From Caprella mutica (lineage: Eukaryota; Arthropoda; Malacostraca; Amphipoda; Caprellidae), in the NCBI GenBank assembly GCA_947561585.1, contig CANNZV010002479.1, forward strand, positions 40,087 through 104,086: a stretch of 64,000 bases of DNA, read 5' to 3'. Below the pieces are notes generated by a model. That model made no database searches, was not told the DNA's origin, and worked only from the letters and a program-made list of their open reading frames with translations. The stretch's first letter is position 1. Each line of letters starts with the position of its first letter. This document shows, piece after piece, positions 1 through 11,399 of the stretch. The translations under genes were made by a program, and so were the position numbers.

Positions 1-3000
1 TACTTACTATCAGAGAAAAGAGTCACTGTGATGATGTACTATCAGAGAAAAGAGTCTCTGTGATGATATACTATCAGAGAAAAGAGTCTCTGTGATGATG
101 TACTATCAGAGAAAAGAGTCTCAGTGATGATGTACTATCAGAGAAAAGAGTCTCTGTGATGATGTACTATCAGAGAAAAGAGTCACTGTGATGATGTACT
201 ATCAGAGAAAAGAGTCACTGTGATGATGTACTATCAGAGAAAAGAGTCACTGTGATGATGTACTATCAGAGAAAAGAGTCTCAGTGATGATGTACTATCA
301 GAGAAAAGAGTCTCTGTGATGATGTACTATCAGAGAAAAGAGTCACTGTGATGATGTACTATCAGAGAAAAGAGTCACTGTGATGATGTACTATCAGAGA
401 AAAGAGTCACTGTGATGATGTACTATCAGAGAAAAAAGTCACTGTGATGATGTACTTACTATCAGAGAAAAGAGTCACTGTGATGATGTACTATCAGAGA
501 AAAGAGTCTCTGTGATGATGTACTATCAGAGAAAAGAGTCTCTGTGATGATGTACTATCAGAGAAAAGAGTCACTGTGATGATGTACTATCAGAGAAAAG
601 AGTCTCTGTGATGATGTACTATCAGAGAATAGAGTCTCTGTGATGATGTACTATCAGAGAATAGAGTCTCTGTGATGATGTACTATCGATGAAAGGAGTC
701 ACTGTGATGATGTACTATCAGAGAAAAGAGTCACTGTGATGATGTACTATCAGAGAAAAGAGTCTCTGTGATGATGTACTATCGATGAAAAGAGTCACTG
801 TGATGATGTACTATCAGAGAAAAGAGTCTCTGTGATGATGTACTATCAGAGAATAGAGTCTCTGTGATGATGTACTATCGATGAAAGGAGTCACTGTGAT
901 GATGTACTATCAGAGAAAAGAGTCACTGTGATGATGTACTATCAGAGAAAAGAGTCTCTGTGATGATGTACTATCGATGAAAAGAGTCACTGTGATGATG
1001 TACTATCAGAGAAAAGAGTCTCTGTGATGATGTACTATCAGAGAAAAGAGTCACTGTGATGATGTACTATCAGAGAAAAGAGTCTCTGTGATGATGTACT
1101 ATCAGAGAATAGAGTCTCTGTGATGATGTACTATCAGAGAATAGAGTCTCTGTGATGATGTACTATCGATGAAAGGAGTCACTGTGATGATGTACTATCA
1201 GAGAAAAGAGTCACTGTGATGATGTACTATCAGAGAAAAGAGTCTCTGTGATGATGTACTATCGATGAAAAGAGTCACTGTGATGATGTACTATCAGAGA
1301 AAAGAGTCTCTGTGATGATGTACTGTCGATGAAAAGAGTCAGTGTACGCGTGAAGATGTACTATCAGAGAAAAAAGTCACTGTGATGATGTACTTACTAT
1401 CTGAGAAAAGAGTCACTGTGATGATGTACTATCAGAGAAAGAGTCTCTGTGATGATGTACTATCAGAGAAAGAGTCTCTGTGATGATGTACTATCAGAGA
1501 AAAGAGTCACTGTGAAGATGTACTTACTATCAGAGAAAAGAGTCACTGTGATGATATACTATCGAAGAAAAGAGTCACTGTGATGATGTACTATCAGAGA
1601 AAAGAGTCAATGTGATGATGTACTATCAGAGAAAAGAGTCACTGTGATGATGTACTATCAGAGGAAAGAGTCACTGTGATGATGTACTATCAGAGAAAAG
1701 TGTCACTGTGATGATGTACTATCAGAGAAAAGAGTCTCTGAGATGATGTACTATCGATGAAAAGAGTCACTGTGATGATGTACTATCAGAGAAAAGAGTC
1801 ACTGTGATGATGTAATATCAGAGAAAAGAGTCTCTGTGATGATGTACTATCAGAGAAAAGAGTCACTGTGATGAAGTACTATCAGAGAAAAGAGTCTCTG
1901 AGATGATGTACTATCGATGAAAAGAGTCACTGTGATGATGTACTATTAGAGAAAAGAGTCACTGTGATGATGTACATACTATCAGATAAAAGAGTCACTG
2001 TGATGATGTACTATCAGAGAAAAGAGTCTCTGTGATGATGTACTATCAGAGAAAAGAGTCACTGTGATGATGTACTTACTATCAGAGAAAAGAGTCACTG
2101 TGATGATGTACTATCAGAGAAAGAGTCTATGTGATGATGTACCATCAGAGAAAAGAGTCTCTGTGATGATGTACTATCAGAGAAAAGAGTCGCTGTGATG
2201 ATGTACTTACTATCAGAGAAAAGAGTCACTGTGATGATGTACTATCAGAGAAAAGAGTCATTGTGATGATGTACTATCAGAGAAAAGAGTCTCTGTGATG
2301 ATGTACTATCGATGAAAGAGTCACTGTGATGATGTACTATCAGAGAAAAGAGTCACTGTGATGATTTACTTACTATCAGAGAAAAGAGTCACTGTGATGA
2401 TGTACTATCAGAGAAAAGAGTCTCTGTGATGATGTACTATCAGAGAAAAGGGTCTCTGTGATGATGTATTATCAGAGAAAAGAGTCTCTGTGAAGATGTA
2501 TTTACTATCAGAGAAAAGAGTCACTTCGATGATATACTATCGAAGAAAAGAGTCACTGTGATGATGTACTATCAGAGAAAAGAGTCAATGTGATGATGTA
2601 CTATCAGAGAAAAGAGTCACTGCGATGATGTACTATCAGAGGAAATAGTCACTGTGATGATGTACTATCAGAGAAAAGTGTCACTGTGATGATGTACTAT
2701 CAGAGAAAAGAATCACAGTGATGATGTACTATCAGAGAAAAGAGTCACTGATGATGTACTATCAGAGAAAAGAAACACTGTGATGATGTACTATCAGAGA
2801 AAAGAGTCAATGTGATGATGTACAATCAGAGAAAAGAGTCACTGTGATGATGTACAATCAGAAAAAAGAGTCACTGTGATGATGTACTATCAGAGAAAAG
2901 AGTCACTGTGATGATATACTATCAGAGAAAAGAGTCACTGTGATGATGTACTATCAGAGAAAAGAGTCACTGTGATGATGTACTATCAGAGAAAAGGGTC

Positions 3001-3577
3001 ACTGTGGTGATATACTATCGAAGAAAAGAGTCACTGTGATGATGTACTATCAGAGAAAAGAGTCACTGTGATGATGTACTATCAGAGAAAAATGTCACTG
3101 TGATGATGTACTATCAGAGAAAAGAGTCACAGTGATTATGTTCTATCAGAGAAAAGAGTCACTGTGATTATGTTCTATCAGAGAAAAGAGTCACTGTGAT
3201 TATGTACTATCAGAGAAAAGAGTCAATGTGATGATGTCCTATCAGAGAAAAGAGTCACTGTGATGATGTACTATCAGAGAAAAGAGTCACTGTGATGATG
3301 TACTATCAGAGAAAAGAGTCACTGTGATGATGTACTATCAGAGAAAAGAGTCACTGTGATGATGTACTATCAGAGAAAAGAGTCACTGTAATGATGTACT
3401 ATCAGAAAAAAGAGTCACTGTGATGATGTACTATCAGAGAAAAGAGTCACTGATGATGTACTATCAGAGAAAAGAGTCACTCTGATGATGTACTATCGAA
3501 GAAAAGAGTCACTGTGATGATGTACTATCAGAGAAAAGAGTCACTGTGATGATATACTATCGAAGAAAAGAGTGTAG
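1..3577. repeat. 32-bp satellite array, about 111 monomers
   Basis: Head-to-tail 32-bp monomers run from the first base of the window, so the left end of the array lies outside it. The monomer reads approximately tactatcagagaaaagagt then c[ta]ctgtgatgatg. The common variants are a CT/CA dimorphism after GAGTC, CGATGAAA replacing CAGAGAAA, and TTACT spacers that add 4 bp. Monomers in the left 1.3 kb are very homogeneous and form higher-order blocks; those after about 1.35 kb carry more scattered changes. Every frame contains the TGATGAT stops, so it is not coding. The last monomer breaks off inside a 5S rRNA remnant. Confidence 0.97.
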
Positions 3578-3595
3578 CACCAGATGCTGTTGGCT
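3578..3595 (+). pseudogene. 3' stub of a 5S rRNA gene
   Basis: The 18 nt caccagatgctgttggct match exactly the end of the complete 5S genes at 28314 and 50854. They are followed by the same T-run and the same 3' flank. Everything 5' of this point is replaced by satellite. It marks the left edge of unit A. Confidence 0.9.
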
Positions 3596-4933
3596 TTTAC
3601 ACTTTTTGATCTAATTAACTAAAGTTTACAAATCCGTCAAATTAATTTAAAGTGTAATAATCAATTTAAGTTTTAAAAATTGATTTCAGAAACCAATTAT
3701 TTAGAAAATGAGAAAATAAGTTTTAAATGTATTGTCCAATCTATACCACAAAAATAGCTTGGAGACCTGTCACTATTGATACATTAGAATAGATTTCTAA
3801 ATAATTCATTCATGTAAATGCATAGGAGCTATATTTGATATATTATGCTTAAATTAATGTAGCTGCCGTATATTTGGCAATTTTAAAATTCAGTTATTTA
3901 TTTATTAAATTTTTTTACTATTTAATGATTGAAAATCATTTCGTTATAATTTCGTGAATTTTAATAAATAAAATTGCTATTTTAATGGCAGTATTTCAAT
4001 TTGGAAGAGTGAATGATTTTATATTTACTCAAAACGATCACGCAATATATTTATAAATAACGTCTTCTTTAATAAGGGAGATGTTTTCTTCGTTTATTTT
4101 AATTCTCATTCATTAGTCTATACTGCCAATTTTTTAATATAGAATTTAAAAATTTGTTTCATACTGCAAATGGAATTAAGGTTTATTTCCCATTAGAAAA
4201 TATAGTTGGTGTAGTTGAATAAAATAAAATAAAAGACGAATAGAACTTGATTGAAATAAAATATATGATGTAATTTGAGGAAATGACTATTTGAGGAAAG
4301 GTTAAAAGTAACTAAAAACAATAAAACAAAAAATAAGTAGCTAAGTTTAATAAATTAAAGAAAATTTTAATTAGTGTCACCGCTACAGCGAAATTCTTTC
4401 ATGTTAGAAGGAGACTGTGACACTGAAACTACAGATTTGATGTTTAATGGAATAATAATTGTAATACCGGTAGAACATCACCATTACGATAATGTTGTCA
4501 GATTAACTATTAAAAATGTGAAGATCACAAGAAGATATAAACTAAACAAAATTTGAACATTTATTAGCAGGTGACACCGAAATAAGCAGACATGAAACAA
4601 TAATGAAAGCGTACGTTAACTAAAAAAAATTCTGTTTAAAATGACAATATTTTTCCAATAAAAAAAATTACTAAAATTACTAAAAAGTTAAATTAGGTAT
4701 TAGATGTAAAATCTCAATCCTAAATTTTATCCCATATATTCATTCATTAATGATAGATAATTAAGGCTGAAATTTAAAATATAGAACTAAGTCTCTCTAA
4801 AAAAATCACAAAGAGTTGAATCATACCAGACAGATGAAAGACTAAATTCTAAATTCAAATCTTTAGAAAATCTAAAAAATGAAGATAATAAGCACAGTTT
4901 CAGATTTAAAAACTAGAGTTCAAAGTAAAATAT
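3596..4933. other. 5S 3' spacer and Hsp70 downstream region, no gene
   Basis: This stretch is AT-rich. The first 300 bases are the 5S 3' flank that occurs four times in the window (also after 28432, 50263 and 50972). A 60-codon open frame near 4374 begins with GTG and is interrupted in unit B, so it is not supported. The words tagtgtcacc (about 4373) and aggtgacacc (about 4570) are short inverted copies and may be the ends of a small decayed element; the evidence is weak. Confidence 0.6.
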
Positions 4934-6518
4934 TTAGTTTTTTAACTCCACCGAAGCCATTTCACTTGTCATTCTATCTATTTCTTGCTGACTCAGCCTT
5001 CCTTTGTAACTCCGAATAGTAATCTGGTTGGTACTTTTAGATTTAGGTTCTATGGCAGAAACGTGCAAGATGCCATTGGAATCTACTTCAAAGGTGACGT
5101 CCATTTCTGTCTCTCCAGCAGGAGCTAAAGTGATATTTTCCAAAATAAATTCCCCTAGTACATTTGTGTCCTTTGAGTATTTGGATTCTCCTTCTTGAAT
5201 TGTGACTCTGATACTTTCTTGAAAGTCATTAATAGTTATAAATCTTTCAGTTTTCTTCACAGGAATTTTACAGTTTGTTGGTACAATTATAGCTTGTATA
5301 TTATCAATGTTAGCATCAATACCTAAAGCCAATGGAATGACGTCACTAACTTTTACCAAGCTAGAATCAAAGCTCAATTCTGCAGCCATAATAGCAGCTC
5401 CACAAGCTACAGATTCGTCAGGATTGAGAGATTTTTTCAATTCCTTACCATCGAAAAACTCCTGAAGAATGCTCTGTATTTTAGGAATGCGAGTTGATCC
5501 TCCAACGAGAACTACTTCATGAATATCCTTTTTCGATATTTTAGATGCTAATATAGCCTTCACTACCGGAGCAAGAGTGTACTCAAACAGATCATCACAC
5601 AAGTCTTCAAAACGACTTCTCGTTATTTCCAAATTCACATTAAGATTCATTTTAAAGCTCTCAATCTGTATTTTCTGGCTTTTCCAAAATGCTAAATTAT
5701 GTTTAGCAATTTCACACTTCTGTTGAATGGTGGCCATTTCATTGTCATCTTTAGATAGATCTACACCTTTATTACGTTTCACCTGTTCTACAACATACTC
5801 AATTAGCAAATTATCAAAATCTCGTCCTCCAAGATCACTATCACCACTAACAGCTCTTACATCAAATTTATTCCCTTGTATTGTGAGAATGGAAACATCG
5901 AACGTGCCACCTCCCAAATCGTAAACTAAAATATTCTTTTCATTTTTTCCTTTCCCGAATCCATGAGTAATTGCTGCTGCAGTTGGTTCATTTAATAGTT
6001 TTAACATCTCAAACCCAGCAATTTTGCCAGCATCAATGGTTGCTTGACGCTGGGAGTCGTTGAAGTAAGCAGGAACTGTTATTACTGCTTTCGTAACATT
6101 TTGGTCCAGATAGAAACTAGCGAAATCTCTAAGATTTTTCAGTATTGAAGCAGATACTTCTTCAGGAGTAACCAACTTTGTTCCAGATTCATTAGTTACT
6201 CTGATTTTAGGATTACCCTCACTATTCACAACTTCAAAGGGCCAAGTAGACAATTTTTTAGTAACGGCAGAATCGGTAAATTTCCTACCAATCATTCTTT
6301 TAGCATCGTAAATGGTATTCTTTAGATTTGATGAACACTGCATTTTGGCAAAGTCTCCAATTATTTGTTCATCGTCACTGTAAGCCACATAAGATGGAAT
6401 TATCCTTTTACCGTGTTCATTAGCGATGATCTCAACATGGCCATTTCTGTAAACTCCAATGCACGAGTTTGTTGTACCCAAATCGATACCAACAGCGTAG
6501 TCTGGTGGATTTCCACTC
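4934..6518 (-). CDS. Lidless Hsp70-like protein, last exon (copy A)
   Basis: This is an Hsp70-family ATP-dependent chaperone. The reading frame continues upstream of the TTG at 6481 (IDLGTTNSC) to a clear 3' splice site: a T-run, then TTTACAG before 6518. The exon therefore encodes at least 527 residues and the first exon with the ATG is not identified. Visible motifs are the phosphate loop IDLGTTNS, DAKRMIGR with the catalytic lysine, VPAYFNDSQRQA, NEPTAAAI, DLGGGTFDVSI and VVLVGGSTRIPKIQ. The nucleotide-binding domain is complete and is followed by the beta substrate-binding domain (ALGID to GRLSQQEIDRM). The protein stops about 17 residues after GRLS, so the helical lid and any EEVD or KDEL tail are missing. 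Canonical members are about 640 residues. The interdomain linker reads SSLVKV instead of a leucine-rich DLLLLD. Family identity is certain; chaperone competence is not. Confidence 0.93.
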
Positions 6519-6756
6519 CTGTAAATGATAAAAAAAATTAGTGAAACTGTCTTACTAACTGGATAAGCCTTTCGAAAGTGTACTTTGACGAAGATGCATG
6601 TATTTACACAAAAATAACTATGCTATACTATTTACGTACAAATATTCGTCATTTTATTGCACTTAAAATTTCTTTCAATTAGCTTACTAGCCATTGTTTT
6701 TTAAGTATTGCACACAGAAATCAATAAACCTAGAGTTTGAGAAATATGGTTGTCAA

Positions 6757-7705
6757 GGGGAATCACTTCCCGCCGGACTTTTCCCCGTCAGACTTTTCCC
6801 CACCGGTCTTTTGCCTGTCAGATATTTTTATTTAAACTCTGGAATATATTTTAATATTGCAAATTTTTATTTAATTTTCGAAAAAAATTGTTTACAATAA
6901 AAATATCCGTTGCCATGAAATTGTCTGAAGATGTCAGTAATCGCAAATAACAGACCTCTATTGAATTTTTTGTCCTTGTTTCAAATGATATTGTTGCGTT
7001 ATAATAGGTCACTACCAACTACTACAACCGAACCCGTTATATATTTATTACATAGATATTTGTTTTCATTGTAAATTGTTAGAGGAAATGTACGATATTA
7101 TATTAAATCCTCTTCTAATCTGACTACTAGAAAAGTCTTGATTTAAAGATACATATCTACACTATAATTTATGTATGTATTAAACCATTGTAAATTCTTT
7201 AAGGTATAAATATTATATATGCATAATAGAAAAGGGACACTATAAAAAGAGGCCAATATTAAGTATCTATAGTAGGTTTATTAATTTTGTAGTATAAACT
7301 TTGTCAAATTAATAAAATACAATTAATTTTATTAGTATAATCTTGAAAAGGAAGTAAAGAAATTTTTTTTACTATTTGTATAATTATAGAGCTGAAATAA
7401 CTGAATTAATCGTAGCTGCTTAGAATAAGTTGCATCATTTGGCAATCCCTTATTATTGCCATAATATTTGAACTTTGTTGCATATCTTAATTACATCCAA
7501 ATTTACGAAGCACAGTCTTAAAATCAAAACGACCGATACGGAAATCAAACTTAAAAATAAGAGTGTATTACTTTGTAAGTCTGTTAATTAAATATGTCTT
7601 CTAATGAAAAATTATTGGTCTTATCAAAATTATACCTAAATAGCCCGAAACATTAATGTTTCCTTCAGCGGGGAAATGTCCGGCGGGGAAAAGTCGGGGA
7701 TATGT
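6757..7705. mobile_element. Candidate inverted-repeat element with CCGCCGGAC ends (A)
   Basis: Near 6767-6820 the words cgccggacttttccccg, cagacttttccccaccgg and related variants occur in tandem. Their reverse complement (ggggaaatgtccggcgggg, then aaaagtcgggg) lies at 7668-7699. The interior is AT-rich without an open frame. Exact termini and a target-site duplication were not found, so this is a candidate only. The same arrangement is at 31627-32582 in unit B. Confidence 0.5.
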
Positions 7706-7874
7706 AAATATGGATAAGTTAGTCTTTTTTCAATTATATAGGTTACATTTCTTAAATAATCTATTCAATCATGATATATTAGTCCTATTTAGTAGAGTGA
7801 TCTTGTAACTATTTAGAGCTTATTAATGATTTTTTTTTAATTAATAATCTTTAATTATTTAATTACTTCTTTAA

Positions 7875-8435
7875 AGGGGCAGTTCAGTCAATTTTTGTTT
7901 TCATGATATTAATGTTGAACGATCACTTAGTAAGAATAAAGCATTCTTGTAAAATTTAACGGTTGAAAAAAATATAATAAGCGATACATATCATATTTTA
8001 TAAATTCGATTTAGTTTCTGCGTCCTCCTACAGATGGCGCCACCACTCTGTAATCTTTGTTTACATTTTACAGCTGATAACATGTGAACAATTTTTCTAT
8101 CAACAGTATTAACAGGTAATTTATGAAGAGATGGTTTTATTTTCAAAACTAGATCTAATTGTCTCGAAGGACAGTTTTCAATTTCACAAATTCTTTTCAC
8201 CATTTTCATAAGTTAATAACCGATTCAAGTCTGGGACTGGTTATCATTTTGTTTACGTACTACAATGATTAGTTACGCGGTCCACCGCAGTCCACAGATG
8301 GCGCCACTAATTTACAATATACTTTTTTAATTAACATTTCTAAAATCAACGAATATTCTAATGTTACATAAATATATATACTAAATCGATTTAGGATCAA
8401 TTTGGCGATAGTTTGATTTTGACTGAACTGCCCCT
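7875..8435. mobile_element. 561-bp MITE with TTAA target duplication (unit A only)
   Basis: The ends are AGGGGCAGTTCAGTCAA and its exact reverse complement, flanked on both sides by TTAA. Unit B has an undisturbed single TTAA at the matching place (near 32752), which gives a clean empty site. A TTAA duplication points to mobilisation by a piggyBac-type transposase (family knowledge). There is no coding capacity. The interior carries AGATGGCGCC twice (about 8033 and 8296). Confidence 0.9.
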
Positions 8436-10855
8436 TTAAAAACATGGTATGTACTGAATGCTTTTTTTATTAACATGGCTTTTATAATCCACCTAAAATG
8501 GCTCGGTATAATTTTCTCATTACAGACCAGATTATAATAATCACAATGATAGGAAGGAGAGAGGAAAGGACTGATAAATAGGAAATAAAAGTGATTAAAC
8601 AATAGAAGTTTTGGTTAACTGACTTCCTTTGTTATTTACTTTGACCATAAAAGGTCCATAAAAAGTCACTTACAAACACATAATTAAACAGGTTTAACAT
8701 TGCCATTAAAGTGCAGTAACCCTCAGTACGAACTATTTCTCTCTTGTTGATAAATCGATTGAGAGACATTGATGATAGAATAAAATGATGTCAATATATA
8801 CTTTAAAAAATTCGATTCAAAAATTATTTTAATTAATTCGCAACTGCAGCGCCATCTTCTGATGAACATCTTATGATCCTTGGTACCACAAATGATAGCG
8901 CGCATGTGCACGAATCCCTAACTTTTCACTCTTTGTTTCTATGTTTTTATTCACGTTCTAGCTAATTACCTTATATTAAATTTAAGTTTATATCATATTC
9001 AATAGGTAATCTTAATAATTTTCGTGTAGTATATTGGCTCGAGTGCAGTAATTGTTTGAAACTCTTTGAAAGACAGCTGTTTATGTAAACAAACAAATCG
9101 CGTCGCCATTACTGCCGGGGCGGTTAACATGTCAGCTATATGGCAATGATGCATATAATTATTTACGTTTTTCTGACTGTTCGCTGTATTTCAGAAGAAA
9201 GAATATCTCATGAATACTACTAATTACTAACAACATTAATAAAAGTACCAATGTTTTATAGGTAGTTTACTGCGCCTATGAAAGTTATAAGCAGTGCGAG
9301 ATATATAGAAGATATATGTACATATACTGTATAAGTAATATAGGCAGGGACGCAGGGTACCATCGAATAAAAAGGTTTGAAAACTAACTATGCCTATAAT
9401 TAATAAAAGTTATCGGAAACGGAAATTTGATAACAGTTTCTATATAAATATATAACTCGTTAGTATTATTATCTACAGTGTTTAATATTTATCTACTCTT
9501 AGAACAAACTTACTTTAAACTAATTCTTATATAAATTAGATTACGCGGAGCAAGTTATGTCACACATATATGTACCATATTTCATCATGCAACGTATCGT
9601 ATGATAAATAATGCAAATACTGAAATAAATAAACACAAGTACTACCATAAATCAGAGTCACTGTGATGGTGTTAAGCTAGGTACTATAAGTAAATATCCA
9701 TTATTAATATTTTGAATTGTGTAAAACGATCAAGAAGGTACTTTTTTCTGTGTTAGAAGATACATAATGAAAATAGAGTTAGGCAATATATAGACATAGT
9801 TAGCAATATTTAAAAACCTTTATTTATAAATAACTAAACAGAAATGACTTACATTTTCAATTTATTCCTCCAATTCTTGTATCGTCTCACTAACTCCTAG
9901 TTCTAATTACTGCTCAAGGAAGTCAGTAACTGCTGTATGGACAAGAATCACCAGAGAACTGAATGCTGTACGTAACATTACCCACTGATACACAGACAGT
10001 TTTATATTTAGTTAGACATGTAACGTACGATGCCAACATGATGCAACATATAAAATGTTCCTTCAGAATTTAGAGTCAAGTTATTAGGTTCAATTTGGTA
10101 AATTGGTTTGATAAATAAGGATATCAGTTTGTTGTGAGTATTTTGATATTTCAACAATCCCAATTCTGTCTTATTGTTGATTTTCTCTGACTATAGAATG
10201 TCTGATAGTCGTTCTGAACATGTATACGGATAGACTCTTAATAGAAACTGTTGCTGATGTTGTGCACTGAACGTATTTGGTTCGTATGTACGTTATTAGA
10301 GCAGTAAATTGTAGACGATTTGTTGATTAATGAAATAATGTGCGAATGATTTATTATTGTTAATCATAATACATTGATTTTAGATTTTAATATATACACA
10401 TTAATGTAAGGCTTAATTTAACTATAATTCTTTATTTCAAAATTAATAATTGTACCCAACCTAATCAATTTGTTTTCTCAATTTAATTCTCAGAAGAATT
10501 TGGGCAAATATGTTGAAACAAATTCACATAATTTCTTCTTCAGATTATCATTGACAGCTACAAGTTTTCTTTTCACAAATTGTCTCAGAAAACGATGTTA
10601 GCTATAACTGCTTTAAATCTACCCAACTATTGTGGTGTCGGAGTAGATTTATGTCGCTTTCTCTAAATTATTTTTCGACGATTATATTGAAATATATTTG
10701 ATATTTTATGTTTTCTGTATTTTTAAGATGTGTTTTTGAAGCTCTTTGCCAGAGTATGAGATTAGATTTTACATCAAATAGCTTAATTAGGTCTATCACT
10801 TATCACTGTTAGTCTGTTACAGAACTCATGATAAAATAACGAGTTCTATAGAGTA
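8436..10855. other. Non-coding stretch, unit A
   Basis: No supported gene. Short minus-strand frames near 8723-8911 and 9105 are altered between the two units and have no recognisable domain. The stretch 9060-9140 is less AT-rich and has the words gtttatgtaaacaaac and gccccggcagtaatggcg; it could be promoter-like, but nothing confirms this. A partial satellite monomer lies at 9651. Confidence 0.5.
9651..9668 (+). repeat. Partial satellite monomer inside unit A
   Basis: The 18 nt atcagagtcactgtgatg equal the satellite monomer with one copy of its internal AGAG..AGAG duplication removed. The same word is in unit B at 33971, so it predates the duplication. Confidence 0.6.
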
Positions 10856-11399
10856 CAGGTACGCATAGCTTTTATTACACCCCGCTTTTATTAAAGAAAC
10901 AGCAATTGCGAGAATTGATTCGATGTTATTATTCTTCATAGATATAAAAACGGAGACTATTTTTTTTGTGATAATTTCACGGCAACTGCTATATTAATAT
11001 TATTAATCAGATTAGAAGCAATAAGCTCAGAAATTAGTCTTTAAAGCAGAAGAAGTTTTAGCAATGACTACATCAAGCTAATTACTTATATGGTTGAATT
11101 TTAAAACTTTTAACTTTTAAAATTTGTCTCCACTTAAAGTTTTAAAGTTCATCCATAAGATTTACTCTCAATCAGAATAGATTAGTAATTAGCTTGATAA
11201 TAAGTCATTGTTAAAATTACTTCTGTTTCTATAGAAGCAATTATTTAGCTCAAAAATGAGTAATTCCCTAATCTGATTATTAATATTGATACTATAGTTA
11301 CCGTAAAATAATTGCCTCAAAAATTTGTTTCTATTTTTTATGGAGTCATTTAGTAATAAGACTGAGTCGTGATTTGGTAATAAAAGCGGGGCCTGACTG
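10856..11399. mobile_element. Foldback MITE with CAG..CCCCGCTTTTATTA ends (A)
   Basis: The element is flanked by TA and starts CAGGTACGCATAGC; the word ccccgcttttatta follows near 10880. It ends with the inverse, taataaaagcgggg then cctgactg. Much of the interior is a long imperfect palindrome centred near 11120 (ttaaaacttttaactttt region, and aatcagatt against aatctgatt). TA duplication and CAG termini suggest a Tc1/mariner or pogo-type helper (family knowledge). Copy B at 35221 retains 27 nt of the palindrome that are deleted here. Confidence 0.75.

Noticed and set aside
1..3577. Repeat array considered as a CRISPR array
   Set aside because: Monomers are contiguous 32-bp copies with no unique spacers, and the rest of the window is eukaryotic.
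4374..4556. 60-codon open frame after the 5S spacer
   Set aside because: Starts with GTG, has no known domain and is stopped in unit B.
6481..6481. Start of the Hsp70-like protein at MGTTNSC
   Set aside because: The codon there is TTG (Leu of IDLGTT); the frame runs upstream to a good splice acceptor, so it is internal.
6560..6600. Possible first exon of Hsp70 copy A (minus ATG reading MHLRQ...)
   Set aside because: Its phase does not fit the acceptor at 6518 and the ATG is absent in unit B.
8723..8911. Minus-strand 62-codon frame, longer in unit B
   Set aside because: Length changes by indels between units; AT-rich composition with no motif.
9040..9110. Minus-strand frame MATRFVCLHKQ as first exon of Hsp70
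   Set aside because: Frameshifted in unit B and has no suitable donor site.
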